From Streptomyces cyaneus (lineage in GTDB: Bacteria; Actinomycetota; Actinomycetes; Streptomycetales; Streptomycetaceae), in contig NZ_ML138678.1 in NCBI RefSeq assembly GCF_004028635.1, positions 1,054,001-1,118,000 on the forward strand: a stretch of DNA of 64,000 nucleotides, given 5' to 3'. Below, piece after piece: positions 8,766 through 16,303 of this stretch (its first letter is position 1; every line of letters begins with the position of its first letter). The translations under genes and the position numbers were made by a program. The notes beneath the pieces were generated by a model, which was given only the letters and a program-made list of their open reading frames with translations, was not told the origin of the DNA and did not search any database.

Positions 8766-9491
8766 ATGAGTTCTCGTCGCACGACGGCCATCGCGGGATC
8801 GCTGGTCGCGACATCATTCTCGGCAGTGATGATCCTTTCCTTCACTGCCAGCGCGGACGACCAGGGCCCCGGAAGCAACAAGGGGGGAAAGGTCATCGAC
8901 GAGGCACCGGCAGGGGTCAAGCTAACCACTCTGCTGCCCGAAAAAATCTCGGTGGACAACAGTTCGCAAGAGACCGACATCACCGCCACGGTGAAGAACG
9001 AAGGGACCGAGGACAGCGGAAAGATCAGGCTTTTGGTCGTCGGATTCGACGGCCTGACGGTCAAGAATGTCGAGGGCTGTTCAGCGATCGAGAAGAGCGG
9101 TCTTCCCGAAGGCTCGAACAGCGGTTTCAACTGCGCCATCGACAATCTCCCGGCCGGTGAGTCGAAGTCGTACGCCGTCGACGCGACGTACGACCTGAGC
9201 AAGGCCGGGAAGATCTGCCTTCCCGTCCAGACCAGTGACGGCAAGAAGACGTACTGGCAGCAGGGCCCGGTGCCGTTCGGTACGACGAACCCGTCGCCCG
9301 ACGCCCCGGCCACCCCGCTGCTCCTCGGCACCGACAACAAGCCGGTCGCACCGGGCGCCGACGAACTGCCCAAGACCGGACTCGGCCGTGACGTCCTGCC
9401 GTTGGGCGCGGCCGGCACGACGCTGATCGCGGCGGGAGCGGCCGGTCTGTGGTGGTCGCAGCGCCGGCCGCGGCGATCGCAGGAGGGCTGA
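8766..9491 (+). CDS. Secreted LPXTG cell-wall-anchored protein
   Basis: A 241-residue surface protein. The ATG at 8766 is chosen because AGGGGGA lies just upstream and a signal peptide follows directly (hydrophobic residues 8-26, cleavage near ASA-DDQ). The body (about 50-160) resembles a small beta-sandwich repeat domain with two cysteine pairs. The C-terminus is a full sorting signal: LPKTG, a hydrophobic helix and a basic tail (WWSQRRPRRS). A sortase would anchor it to peptidoglycan; no sortase gene lies in the window. The ligand or function is unknown. The next feature downstream is a very strong terminator. Confidence 0.88.
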   Translation: MSSRRTTAIAGSLVATSFSAVMILSFTASADDQGPGSNKGGKVIDEAPAGVKLTTLLPEKISVDNSSQETDITATVKNEGTEDSGKIRLLVVGFDGLTVKNVEGCSAIEKSGLPEGSNSGFNCAIDNLPAGESKSYAVDATYDLSKAGKICLPVQTSDGKKTYWQQGPVPFGTTNPSPDAPATPLLLGTDNKPVAPGADELPKTGLGRDVLPLGAAGTTLIAAGAAGLWWSQRRPRRSQEG

Positions 9492-9498
9492 CACGCAA

Positions 9499-9545
9499 AA
9501 GAGGCTCGCCGGGCTGACGTCGCAGCGCGACCCGGCGAGCCTCTT
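9499..9545. terminator. Strong bidirectional terminator
   Basis: AAGAGGCTCGCCGGG (9499-9513) and CCCGGCGAGCCTCTT (9531-9545) form a perfect 15-bp stem with a 17-nt loop, just after the LPXTG gene stop. It can also end transcription arriving from bioY. Confidence 0.92.
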
Positions 9546-9547
9546 GT

Positions 9548-9625
9548 GCAGGAACTACGGCGCAGGAACTACAGCGCGGGAACTACAGCGCAGGAATTCA
9601 GGAACTGCGGCACAGGAACTACTGC
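9548..9625. repeat. 14-bp tandem repeat at the 3' end of bioY
   Basis: Units of GCAGGAACTACRGC occur at 9548, 9562 and 9576, followed by an 11-bp slipped copy and two degenerate copies up to 9625. The array fills the space between the terminator and the bioY stop codon. No function is evident. Confidence 0.85.
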
Positions 9626-9626
9626 G

Positions 9627-10208
9627 TCAGCGGTTGAGCAGCTTCCAGGCGGTGGGCAGCGCGCCCATCGCCAGGGCCGCCTTCAGGGCGTCGCCGATCA
9701 GGAACGGGGTGAGGCCGAGCGCGATCGCGGTGGACGCCGACATGTCGCGGGCCAGAGCCAGGTAGGGCACGCCGATGGCGTAGATGATCGCCTCGCCCAG
9801 CAGCATCGCGCCCGCCGTGCGCAGCGCGGTGCGGTCGGCGCCGCGGCGGGCCAGGGCGCCGACGACGGTGGACGCCAGGATCATGCCGAGGATGTAGCCG
9901 AAGGACGGGGCCGCGGCGCCGGAGGTGCCGTCGGCGAACCACGGCACGCCCGCGATGCCCGCCAGCGCGTAGAGCGCGAGGGAGAGGAAGCCGCGGCCGG
10001 CGCCGAGGGCCGTGCCGACCAGCAGCACCGCGAGGGTCTGGCCGGTCACCGGCACCGGGGAGCCCGGCACGGGCACGGAGATCTGGGCCGCGAGGCCGGT
10101 GAGTGCGGCGCCACCGAGGACGAGGGCTGCATCCCGGACGCGGGAGGCCGGGAGCAGGTCGGCGAGGACCTCTCCAGTGCGGGCGGGGGCGACGGCAGCG
10201 GTGCTCAT
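9627..10208 (-). CDS. bioY: Biotin transporter BioY (ECF S-component)
   Basis: A 193-residue, six-helix membrane protein. The stretches VPVPGSPVPVTGQTLAVLL (about 45-63) and LYALAGIAGVPWFADGTSG (about 83-101) are hallmarks of BioY, the biotin-binding S-component of an energy-coupling transporter. No bioM/bioN genes are adjacent, so it either works alone or uses a shared energising module encoded elsewhere (family knowledge). The ATG is preceded by GGAGTCC. It is transcribed away from the organosulfur locus; any regulatory link, such as biotin's sulfur requirement, is speculation. Confidence 0.93.
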   Translation of the reverse strand: MSTAAVAPARTGEVLADLLPASRVRDAALVLGGAALTGLAAQISVPVPGSPVPVTGQTLAVLLVGTALGAGRGFLSLALYALAGIAGVPWFADGTSGAAAPSFGYILGMILASTVVGALARRGADRTALRTAGAMLLGEAIIYAIGVPYLALARDMSASTAIALGLTPFLIGDALKAALAMGALPTAWKLLNR

Positions 10209-10480
10209 GGGGACTCCGCGGGTGAGTGGGCAGGTTGGGACTCCGTGACGCTAACCCGGGGAGCACACGCCACTCTCCGTCGGCGCTCGACAAAGGGTGG
10301 AGCGACGGCTTGGTGGGCTCTGCACAAAGCGTGCCGGTTACACCGGGTACGGCGTGACACCGGTCACGGAGGCAGGGACGTTTCGCTCACTTCACGGGCT
10401 GTCGGCCGGACTGTTGGATCTCACCAAACGAATCCTAGTGGTCTGGTCGGATTCACCTTTTCTGCCCTACCCTTCGAGCC

Positions 10481-10567
10481 ATGGTCGCCCAGTCCCGGAA
10501 CTTCTCGTCGCGTCGCCATGTCGACCTGCGACGTGTGGGCGCGGCCGCCTGTCGCCACCGGCGGTGA
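10481..10567 (+). CDS. Putative 28-residue regulatory leader peptide upstream of the ROK gene
   Basis: An ATG at 10481 opens a 28-codon reading frame. It contains SSRRHVDLRRVGAAACRHRR, with a single Cys at position 24 of 28, and ends in TGA at 10565. From memory, short peptides with R-H-V-D-L-x-R-V followed by a late Cys sit upstream of sulfur-assimilation and sulfonate genes in many Streptomyces and are thought to act as cysteine-sensing leaders. It lies 69 bp before the ROK start, at the head of a locus whose genes look organosulfur-related. The ribosome-binding site is weak. The rest of the 428-bp bioY-ROK gap shows nothing else I can name. Confidence 0.6.
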   Translation: MVAQSRNFSSRRHVDLRRVGAAACRHRR

Positions 10568-10636
10568 GTCGCGCTCCGGTACGACTCGCCCGCTTCAGAC
10601 GGCGCAGTGTCGGACCGGCTCCCGAGGAAGTTCCCC

Positions 10637-11875
10637 ATGCCCCGTACCGCGGCACCCACCCTTTCGTCCCCCTCATCTCCCTCATCTCCTTCGTCTCCGA
10701 TCCCCCGTGTCGCCGACCGCGACCGGCGCCGGACCAGCGCCAGCGTCATCCTGCGGTCCGTCCTTGAGCACGGGCCGGTCGCGCGCAGCACCATCGCCCG
10801 GCTGACCGGGCTGTCGCCGGCCTCGGTGACCGACTACTGCGCCCGCTTCACCCAACTCGGGCTCATCCGCGAGGCCGCCGCACCCCGGCAGTCCGGAGGT
10901 GTGGGGCGGCCACATGTGCCTGTCGACCTGGACGATTCGCGGTTCGTGGTGGGCGGCGTACATGTGGCGGTGCCCTACACCACGGTGGCACTGCTCGATC
11001 TGCGCGGACGGGTCGTCGCCGAGCGGGAGTTGAAGCACTCGGGGGCCACGGATCCGTACGGTCCGTACGGTGTCCTGGCCCGGGCCGCCGAGGGGCTGGC
11101 CGCTCTGCTGGACGAGGTGCCGGGCAGTCGGCCGCTCGGCGTCGGGTTCGCCGCGGGCGGCTGGGTGGACCGGGACTCCGGGACCGTAGTCGAGCACCCA
11201 CTGCTGGGCTGGAGCGAGGTGCCGGTGCGGGATGTGCTCGGCGCACACACCGGGCTGCCGGTCCATGTGGACGGGCACGCGCGGGCGTTGGTGAACGCGG
11301 AGCGGCTGTTCGGGCGGGCGCGCGGCAGCCGGAGCGTGCTGCATCTGTTCGTCGGCAACGTGGTCGACGCGGCGTTCGCGACCAACGACGAGGTGCACCA
11401 CGGCCCCCGCTCCCAGGCCGGATCCATCGCCCATCTGCCGGTGCCGGGCGGTACGGAGACCTGCGACTGCGGGCGGGTCGGCTGCCTCCAGGTCGAGCTC
11501 AGCGAGCGGACGCTGTGCCGGCGGGCGCGGGACGCGGGCGTCATCGAGGGGGTGAACCCCCTGCATGTGGTTGCGGCCGCGGCTACCGGCGACCGAGAGG
11601 CCGTACGGCTGCTGGTGGAGCGGGCGGGTGCCGTCGGGCGGGCGGCGCGGCTGCTGCTGGACGTGCTCAACCCGGAGACGGTCGTGGTGACCGAGATGGG
11701 GGTCGTGCACCGGGAGGACTGCCTCGCCGCGTTGCGCGCGGGGGTCGGGGACGATCGCGCGGCGGCCGTCGTGCCGACGAGTTTCCCGCATTCCGTGCTC
11801 GCCGTGGCCGGTGGTTCGGTGGCGCTCGACGTGCTCTACCGGGATCCGCTGGCCGCGTCACCTGAGGCTATTTAA
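10637..11875 (+). CDS. ROK-family transcriptional regulator
   Basis: A 412-residue regulator started at the ATG at 10637, behind GAGGAAG; a GTG at 10607 is in frame but has no site. After a Ser-Pro-rich tail made of 9-bp repeats (10664-10699), a winged helix-turn-helix lies at about 30-95 (SVLEHGPVARSTIARLTGLS). The ROK domain follows, with the zinc motif CDCGRVGCLQ near 285. The sugar-kinase ATP-binding motif is not evident, so it should act as a regulator only. It stands first in the row of organosulfur genes, with leader-like peptides on both sides, and may control them; its effector is unknown. Confidence 0.88.
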   Translation: MPRTAAPTLSSPSSPSSPSSPIPRVADRDRRRTSASVILRSVLEHGPVARSTIARLTGLSPASVTDYCARFTQLGLIREAAAPRQSGGVGRPHVPVDLDDSRFVVGGVHVAVPYTTVALLDLRGRVVAERELKHSGATDPYGPYGVLARAAEGLAALLDEVPGSRPLGVGFAAGGWVDRDSGTVVEHPLLGWSEVPVRDVLGAHTGLPVHVDGHARALVNAERLFGRARGSRSVLHLFVGNVVDAAFATNDEVHHGPRSQAGSIAHLPVPGGTETCDCGRVGCLQVELSERTLCRRARDAGVIEGVNPLHVVAAAATGDREAVRLLVERAGAVGRAARLLLDVLNPETVVVTEMGVVHREDCLAALRAGVGDDRAAAVVPTSFPHSVLAVAGGSVALDVLYRDPLAASPEAI

Positions 11876-11908
11876 TTCAGAAACTCGGAATGTTGACAGG
11901 GGCCATCG

Positions 11909-11968
11909 ATGGCCAGGAACATGCTGGTCATGAGCCTGTTCGTGAGCTGTCGCACTCTTTGTTGCTGA
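11909..11968 (+). CDS. Putative 19-residue Cys-rich leader peptide before the ABC transporter
   Basis: An ATG at 11909, six bases after AGGGG, opens MARNMLVMSLFVSCRTLCC followed by TGA. Three of the last six residues are Cys, ending in Cys-Cys-stop. It stands 144 bp upstream of the sulfonate-type binding-protein gene. The pattern fits ribosome-mediated attenuation in response to cysteine supply, as described for a Cys-tract leader in mycobacteria (from memory). In-frame ATGs also occur at 11921 and 11930. I did not identify an antiterminator or terminator pair with certainty in 11969-12112. Confidence 0.55.
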   Translation: MARNMLVMSLFVSCRTLCC

Positions 11969-12112
11969 CGCGTGTTGCTGACACGTTGCCGCGTGTGAAG
12001 CGCTCATTTCGTTCTGCGTGAATTTCCCCCGCCCTGGCTTTTCCTGCCCGGAATTCCGCACGCATCTCCATCACTTCGGCATTCCCATCACTTTGGCCTA
12101 CGGAGTCCTGCC

Positions 12113-13180
12113 ATGCCGTCTCTGCCTGCCCCGGGCATCGATCGCCGTCTGTTCCTGACCTCGCTGCTCGGCGTCACCGCCGCTGCCGCCGGCCTCACCG
12201 GCTGCGCCGAGAGCAGCGCCGCCGACGCGGCCGAGGGTGCCTCCACCGCCCCGCTCGCCGCCAAGGTTCCCGCCGGAACCAGCCTGAAGATCGCCTCGTA
12301 TCAGGGCACCCAGCAACTCCAGTTCAGACTGGCCAAGTTGGGCGATCCGCCCTTCAAGGTCGGCGGCTGGCTTAACATCGGCGCCGGGCCCGATGTCATC
12401 AACGCCTTCCGCTCGGGGTCACTGGACCTCGCCAACAACGCGGGCATCCCGCCGATCCAGGCGTACTACCAGGGCTTCGACGCGAAGATCGTCGCCATCA
12501 ACATCACCCGCAGGCCCAACTACCTCTTCGCCACCAAGCCCGGCAGCGACATCCGCTCGGTCGAGGACTTCAAGGGCAGGCGGCTCGCCTTCTCGCAGGG
12601 CCAGGCACAGGGCGTGGTGCTGCTGCGGGCGCTGAAGAAGGCCGGTCTGAAGTACGACGAGGTGGAGCTGGTCCCGCTGACCAGCAACCAGTTCCTCACC
12701 GCCCTGCAGTCCGGCCAGGTGGACATCGCGCCGCTCGGCAACACCCAGGCGCCCGCGTATCTGGCGCAGTACGAGGCCAAGGGCGCCCGCACCATCACCA
12801 CCGACGTCGTCGACCTGCTCAACCTGCTGTGGGCGCCGGTCTCCGTGCTGAACGACCCCGCGAAGGCGGCCGCGGTCGCCGCGTACATCCCGTACTGGGC
12901 CAAGGGCCAGGTGTGGACGTACGAGAACCCCGACATCTGGAACGAGGAGTTCTACGTCAAGACCCAGAACCTGACCCTCGCGCAGGCGAAGTCCATCTCC
13001 GAGCTCGCCAACAAGCCGCTGTTCCCGCCGAGTTGGGACGAGGCGATCAAGTGGGAGCAGGAGACCGCGGATCTGCTCGCGGAGGGCGGCTTCGTGAAGA
13101 AGTTCGACGTCGGCTCTCTCTTCGACCACCGCTTCGAGGGCATCGCCGCGAAGTCCGTACCCGCGCAGTACCGGAGGTGA
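12113..13180 (+). CDS. ABC transporter substrate-binding lipoprotein (aliphatic sulfonate type)
   Basis: A 355-residue binding protein of the SsuA/NMT1-like family. The N-terminus has twin arginines (RRLFLTS, 11-17) and a lipobox ending at Cys31 (LTGC), so it is probably Tat-exported and lipid-anchored. The VEDFKGRRLAFSQGQAQ stretch (about 146-162) and the DIAPLGNTQ region are typical of the family, which binds sulfonates, taurine, nitrate or thiamine precursors. Sulfonate is favoured because an SsuD-like or NtaA-like monooxygenase and a TauD-like dioxygenase follow. The permease gene starts 5 bp after its stop. Confidence 0.88.
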   Translation: MPSLPAPGIDRRLFLTSLLGVTAAAAGLTGCAESSAADAAEGASTAPLAAKVPAGTSLKIASYQGTQQLQFRLAKLGDPPFKVGGWLNIGAGPDVINAFRSGSLDLANNAGIPPIQAYYQGFDAKIVAINITRRPNYLFATKPGSDIRSVEDFKGRRLAFSQGQAQGVVLLRALKKAGLKYDEVELVPLTSNQFLTALQSGQVDIAPLGNTQAPAYLAQYEAKGARTITTDVVDLLNLLWAPVSVLNDPAKAAAVAAYIPYWAKGQVWTYENPDIWNEEFYVKTQNLTLAQAKSISELANKPLFPPSWDEAIKWEQETADLLAEGGFVKKFDVGSLFDHRFEGIAAKSVPAQYRR

Positions 13181-13185
13181 CGGCC

Positions 13186-14037
13186 ATGACCACCACGACC
13201 GTGAGCACAGCACCGCCCCTCGCAAAGCCGGATCCGCGGCCGGACCGCCGCGTCCGCCGGCGCCGCTCCCTCTCCCCCGGCAAACGCGTCCCCGCCGCCC
13301 GCCTGGTGGGCCCCGCCCTCCTCATCGTCCTGTGGGCCGCCGCGTCCGCCGCCGGGGCACTGGACCCCGGCGCGATCCCCGCGCCCTGGACGGTGCTGGA
13401 CACCGGCGCCCACCTGTGGACCGCCGGGACCCTGCCCGACGACATCCTGACCTCGCTGCAACGCGCCGGGACCGGGTTCGTCCTCGGCCTCGCCGCCGGG
13501 GTCACCCTCGCGCTGGCCTCCGGGCTCAGCCGGACCGGGGAGGCACTGATCGACGGGACGGTGAACCTCAACCGGGCGATCCCGACCCTCGGTCTGATCC
13601 CCCTGTTCATCCTCTGGCTGGGCATCGGCGAGACCTTCAAGATCGCCATCATCGCGATCGTCGTCTACATCCCGATCTACCTCAACACGCACGCCGCACT
13701 GTCCGGCATCGACAGCCGCTTCGTCGAACTCGCCGAGGTGCAGGGGCTGAACCGGCTGCAGTTCATCCGTCAGATCGTCGTCCCCGGTGCCCTGCCCGGA
13801 TTCTTCGTGGGGCTCCGGCTCGGGGTGACCGGGTCCTGGCTGGGCCTGGTGGTCCTGGAGCAGATCAACGCCACCAGCGGACTCGGCTACATGATGTTCC
13901 AGGCGCAGAACTACGGCCAGACGGACGTCATCCTCGTCGGCCTCGTCGTCTACGGCATCTTCGGCCTCGTCTCCGACAGCACGGTCCGCATCGTCGAACG
14001 GAGGGTGCTGTCGTGGCGCCGCACACTGAGCAGCTGA
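13186..14037 (+). CDS. ABC transporter permease (SsuC/TauC-like)
   Basis: A 283-residue inner-membrane permease with about six helices. The cytoplasmic EAA loop reads FVELAEVQGLNRLQFIRQIVVPGALPGFF at about 180-208, the contact site for the ATPase. The ATG at 13186 sits just after GGAGGTGACGGCC, whose AGGAGG-like core overlaps the end of the binding-protein gene. The Arg-rich N-terminal 40 residues are cytosolic. It forms one transcription unit with its neighbours and overlaps the ATPase gene by 25 bp. Confidence 0.92.
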   Translation: MTTTTVSTAPPLAKPDPRPDRRVRRRRSLSPGKRVPAARLVGPALLIVLWAAASAAGALDPGAIPAPWTVLDTGAHLWTAGTLPDDILTSLQRAGTGFVLGLAAGVTLALASGLSRTGEALIDGTVNLNRAIPTLGLIPLFILWLGIGETFKIAIIAIVVYIPIYLNTHAALSGIDSRFVELAEVQGLNRLQFIRQIVVPGALPGFFVGLRLGVTGSWLGLVVLEQINATSGLGYMMFQAQNYGQTDVILVGLVVYGIFGLVSDSTVRIVERRVLSWRRTLSS

Positions 14038-14729
14038 CCCGCCCCGCCGTCCAGCTCCGCGGACTGACCCGCTCCTTCGGCGGACGTACGGTCCTCGACG
14101 GCATCGACCTCGATCTGCCGGCCGGTCAGTTCACCGCGCTGCTCGGGCACAGCGGCTCCGGCAAGAGCACCCTGCTGCGGGCCGTCGCGGGCCTCGACCA
14201 CGAGGTGGCCGGGAGCGGGCAGCTCACCGCGCCGGGCCGGGTGTCCGTGGTCTTCCAGGACTCGCGGCTGCTGCCTTGGCGGCGGGTGCTGGACAACGTA
14301 CTCCTCGGTCTCGATGGCAAGGACGCGGAGCGGAAGGGGCGCGAGGCCCTCGAAGAGGTGGGGCTGAAAGGCCGCGAGCGGGCCTGGCCGAGCGAGCTGT
14401 CGGGTGGTGAGGCACAGCGGGCGGCGCTGGCTCGCTCGCTCGTCCGGGAGCCCGAACTGCTTCTCGCCGACGAGCCGTTCGGGGCGCTGGACGCCCTGAC
14501 CCGCATCAAGATGCACGCGCTGCTGCGGGAGCTGTGGGAGCGGCATCGGCCCTCGGTGCTGCTGGTCACCCATGACGTGGACGAGGCGATCGTGCTGGCT
14601 GACCGGGTGCTCGTGCTGGAGCAGGGGCGTATCGGGCTCGATCTGACCATCGACCGTGATGCGCGGGCGCGCGGTGAGTACCGGTTGCGGCTGCTTGCGG
14701 CGCTGGGCGTGACCGAAGACGTCCGGTGA
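14013..14729 (+). CDS. ABC transporter ATP-binding protein (SsuB/TauB-like)
   Basis: A 238-residue ATPase started at the GTG at 14013, which follows GGAGGGTGCTGTC and overlaps the permease end. Walker A is GHSGSGKST (about 40-48), the Q-loop is VFQDSRLLPWRRV, the signature is ELSGGEAQRAALARSL (about 128-143), Walker B is LLLADEP and the H-loop is VLLVTHDVDEA. Tryptophan and the LLPW pattern after the Q-loop are usual for the sulfonate/nitrate/taurine ATPases. It supplies energy for uptake by the two preceding gene products. Confidence 0.93.
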   Translation: MAPHTEQLTRPAVQLRGLTRSFGGRTVLDGIDLDLPAGQFTALLGHSGSGKSTLLRAVAGLDHEVAGSGQLTAPGRVSVVFQDSRLLPWRRVLDNVLLGLDGKDAERKGREALEEVGLKGRERAWPSELSGGEAQRAALARSLVREPELLLADEPFGALDALTRIKMHALLRELWERHRPSVLLVTHDVDEAIVLADRVLVLEQGRIGLDLTIDRDARARGEYRLRLLAALGVTEDVR

Positions 14730-14751
14730 CCGGCGGCTGTCGCGAGCTCGG

Positions 14752-14880
14752 GTGTTTTTCGCCCCCGCCGCCCCTACCCGTCCCGTCCCCGGGGGCTGCC
14801 GCCCCCGGACCCCCGCTTCGGCCCTGAACGGGCCTCGTCCTCAAACGCCGGACGGGCTGAAATACCTGGACCGGCGCTCG
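14752..14880. repeat. Third copy of the dispersed intergenic repeat
   Basis: Between the ATPase and the monooxygenase are 'cccccgccgcccctacccgt', the hairpin GGGGGCTGCCGCCCCC and TCAAACGCCGGACGGGCTGAAAT. This matches the copy at 3790-3990 part for part. It may act as a partial terminator inside the operon. No gene is seen in the 221-bp gap. Confidence 0.7.
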
Positions 14881-14950
14881 TCAGTCCCCCCCCCACCCCG
14901 CCCCACCTGTCCAAAAACGTCCCCCCACCTGCCCAAGCCAAGGGACACCC

Positions 14951-16291
14951 ATGACCAGACAGCTCCACCTCAACGCCTTCCTCATGAGCACCGGCCACCA
15001 CGAGGCCTCCTGGCGGCTCCCCGAGAGCGACCCGCACGCCCACGTGGACCTGGCGCACTACGTCAATCTGGCCCGCATCGCCGAACGCGGCACCTTCGAC
15101 TCCCTCTTCCTCGCCGACGGCCCCCAGCTGTGGAGCAACCTCGCCCAGCGACCCGCCGGCGCCCTGGAGCCGCTCACGCTGCTGACCGCCCTGGCGACGG
15201 CCACCGAGCACATCGGGCTCATCGCCACCGCCTCCACTTCCTACAACTCCCCCTACAACCTGGCCCGCAAGTTCGCCTCCCTCGACATCATCAGCGGCGG
15301 CCGGGCGGGCTGGAACATCGTCACCACCGCCGGTGCCGAGGCCGCCCGGAACTTCGGTCTGGACGCCGAACCCGCCCACGCCGAGCGGTACGCCCGTGCC
15401 GCCGAGTTCCTGGACGTCGCCCGGAAGCTCTGGGACAGCTGGGAGGACGACGCGATCGTCGCCGACAAGGCGGCCGGCGTATGGGGCGACGACGCCAAGA
15501 TCCATCCGCCCCGGCACGCAGGGACGTACTTCAGGGTCGAGGGTGCCCTCAACGTCCCCCGCTCACCGCAGGGTTATCCGCTGCTCGTGCAGGCGGGGTC
15601 CAGCGAGGACGGAAAGGCCTTCGCCGCCCGGTACGCGGAGGCGGTGTTCACCGCACAGCAGACCATCGAGGACGCGCGGGCCTTCTACGCCGACCTCAAG
15701 GCACGTACGGCCGCCGCCGGCCGGGACCCCGAGCACATCAAGGTGCTGCCCGGCATCGTCCCGGTGATCGGCTCGACGGAGGCCGAGGCGCGGGCGGCCG
15801 AGCGGGTTCTGGAGGACCACATCGTGTACCGGCACGGTGTCGGCCGCTTGGAGAGCCTGCTGCAACTCGACCCCGGGACCCTGGAGTTGGACGGCAGGCT
15901 GCCCGTCGATCTACCGCCCGAGGACGCCATCGAGGGCGCCAAGAGCCGCTACACACTCGTCGTCGAACTGGCCCGGCGTGAGCGGCTCACCGTGCGGCAG
16001 CTCATCGGGCGGCTCGGCGGGGGCCGTGGTCACCTCACCTTCGCCGGTACGCCCGAGCAGGTCGCCGACGCCATCGAGACGTGGTTCACGCAGGGCGCCG
16101 CCGACGGCTTCAACATCATGCCCCCGGTCCTCCCCTCCGGCCTCGACGCCTTCGTCGACCACGTCGTCCCGATCCTGCGCGCCCGCGGCCTGCTCCGCAC
16201 CGAGTACGGCCCCCGCCAGACCCTCCGGGAGCGCTACGGCCTCCCCCGCCCCGCCAACCAGTACACCGTCCGGGAAACCGCCCTCGTCTGA
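14951..16291 (+). CDS. FMNH2-dependent monooxygenase of the NtaA/SnaA/DszA family
   Basis: A 446-residue luciferase-like (LLM) enzyme. The N-terminal LHLNAFLMSTGHHEASWRLP and the RAGWNIVTTAGAEAARNFGL block (about 117-136) are hallmarks of the NtaA/SnaA/DszA/dimethylsulfone group, which oxidises substrates with reduced flavin from a partner reductase. No flavin reductase gene is adjacent, so a general one must supply FMNH2. Context in a sulfonate-type locus suggests C-S bond cleavage (inference). The TauD-like gene follows after 12 bp, with AAAGGACCC as its ribosome-binding site. Confidence 0.88.
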   Translation: MTRQLHLNAFLMSTGHHEASWRLPESDPHAHVDLAHYVNLARIAERGTFDSLFLADGPQLWSNLAQRPAGALEPLTLLTALATATEHIGLIATASTSYNSPYNLARKFASLDIISGGRAGWNIVTTAGAEAARNFGLDAEPAHAERYARAAEFLDVARKLWDSWEDDAIVADKAAGVWGDDAKIHPPRHAGTYFRVEGALNVPRSPQGYPLLVQAGSSEDGKAFAARYAEAVFTAQQTIEDARAFYADLKARTAAAGRDPEHIKVLPGIVPVIGSTEAEARAAERVLEDHIVYRHGVGRLESLLQLDPGTLELDGRLPVDLPPEDAIEGAKSRYTLVVELARRERLTVRQLIGRLGGGRGHLTFAGTPEQVADAIETWFTQGAADGFNIMPPVLPSGLDAFVDHVVPILRARGLLRTEYGPRQTLRERYGLPRPANQYTVRETALV

Positions 16292-16303
16292 AAGGACCCA
16301 CCC

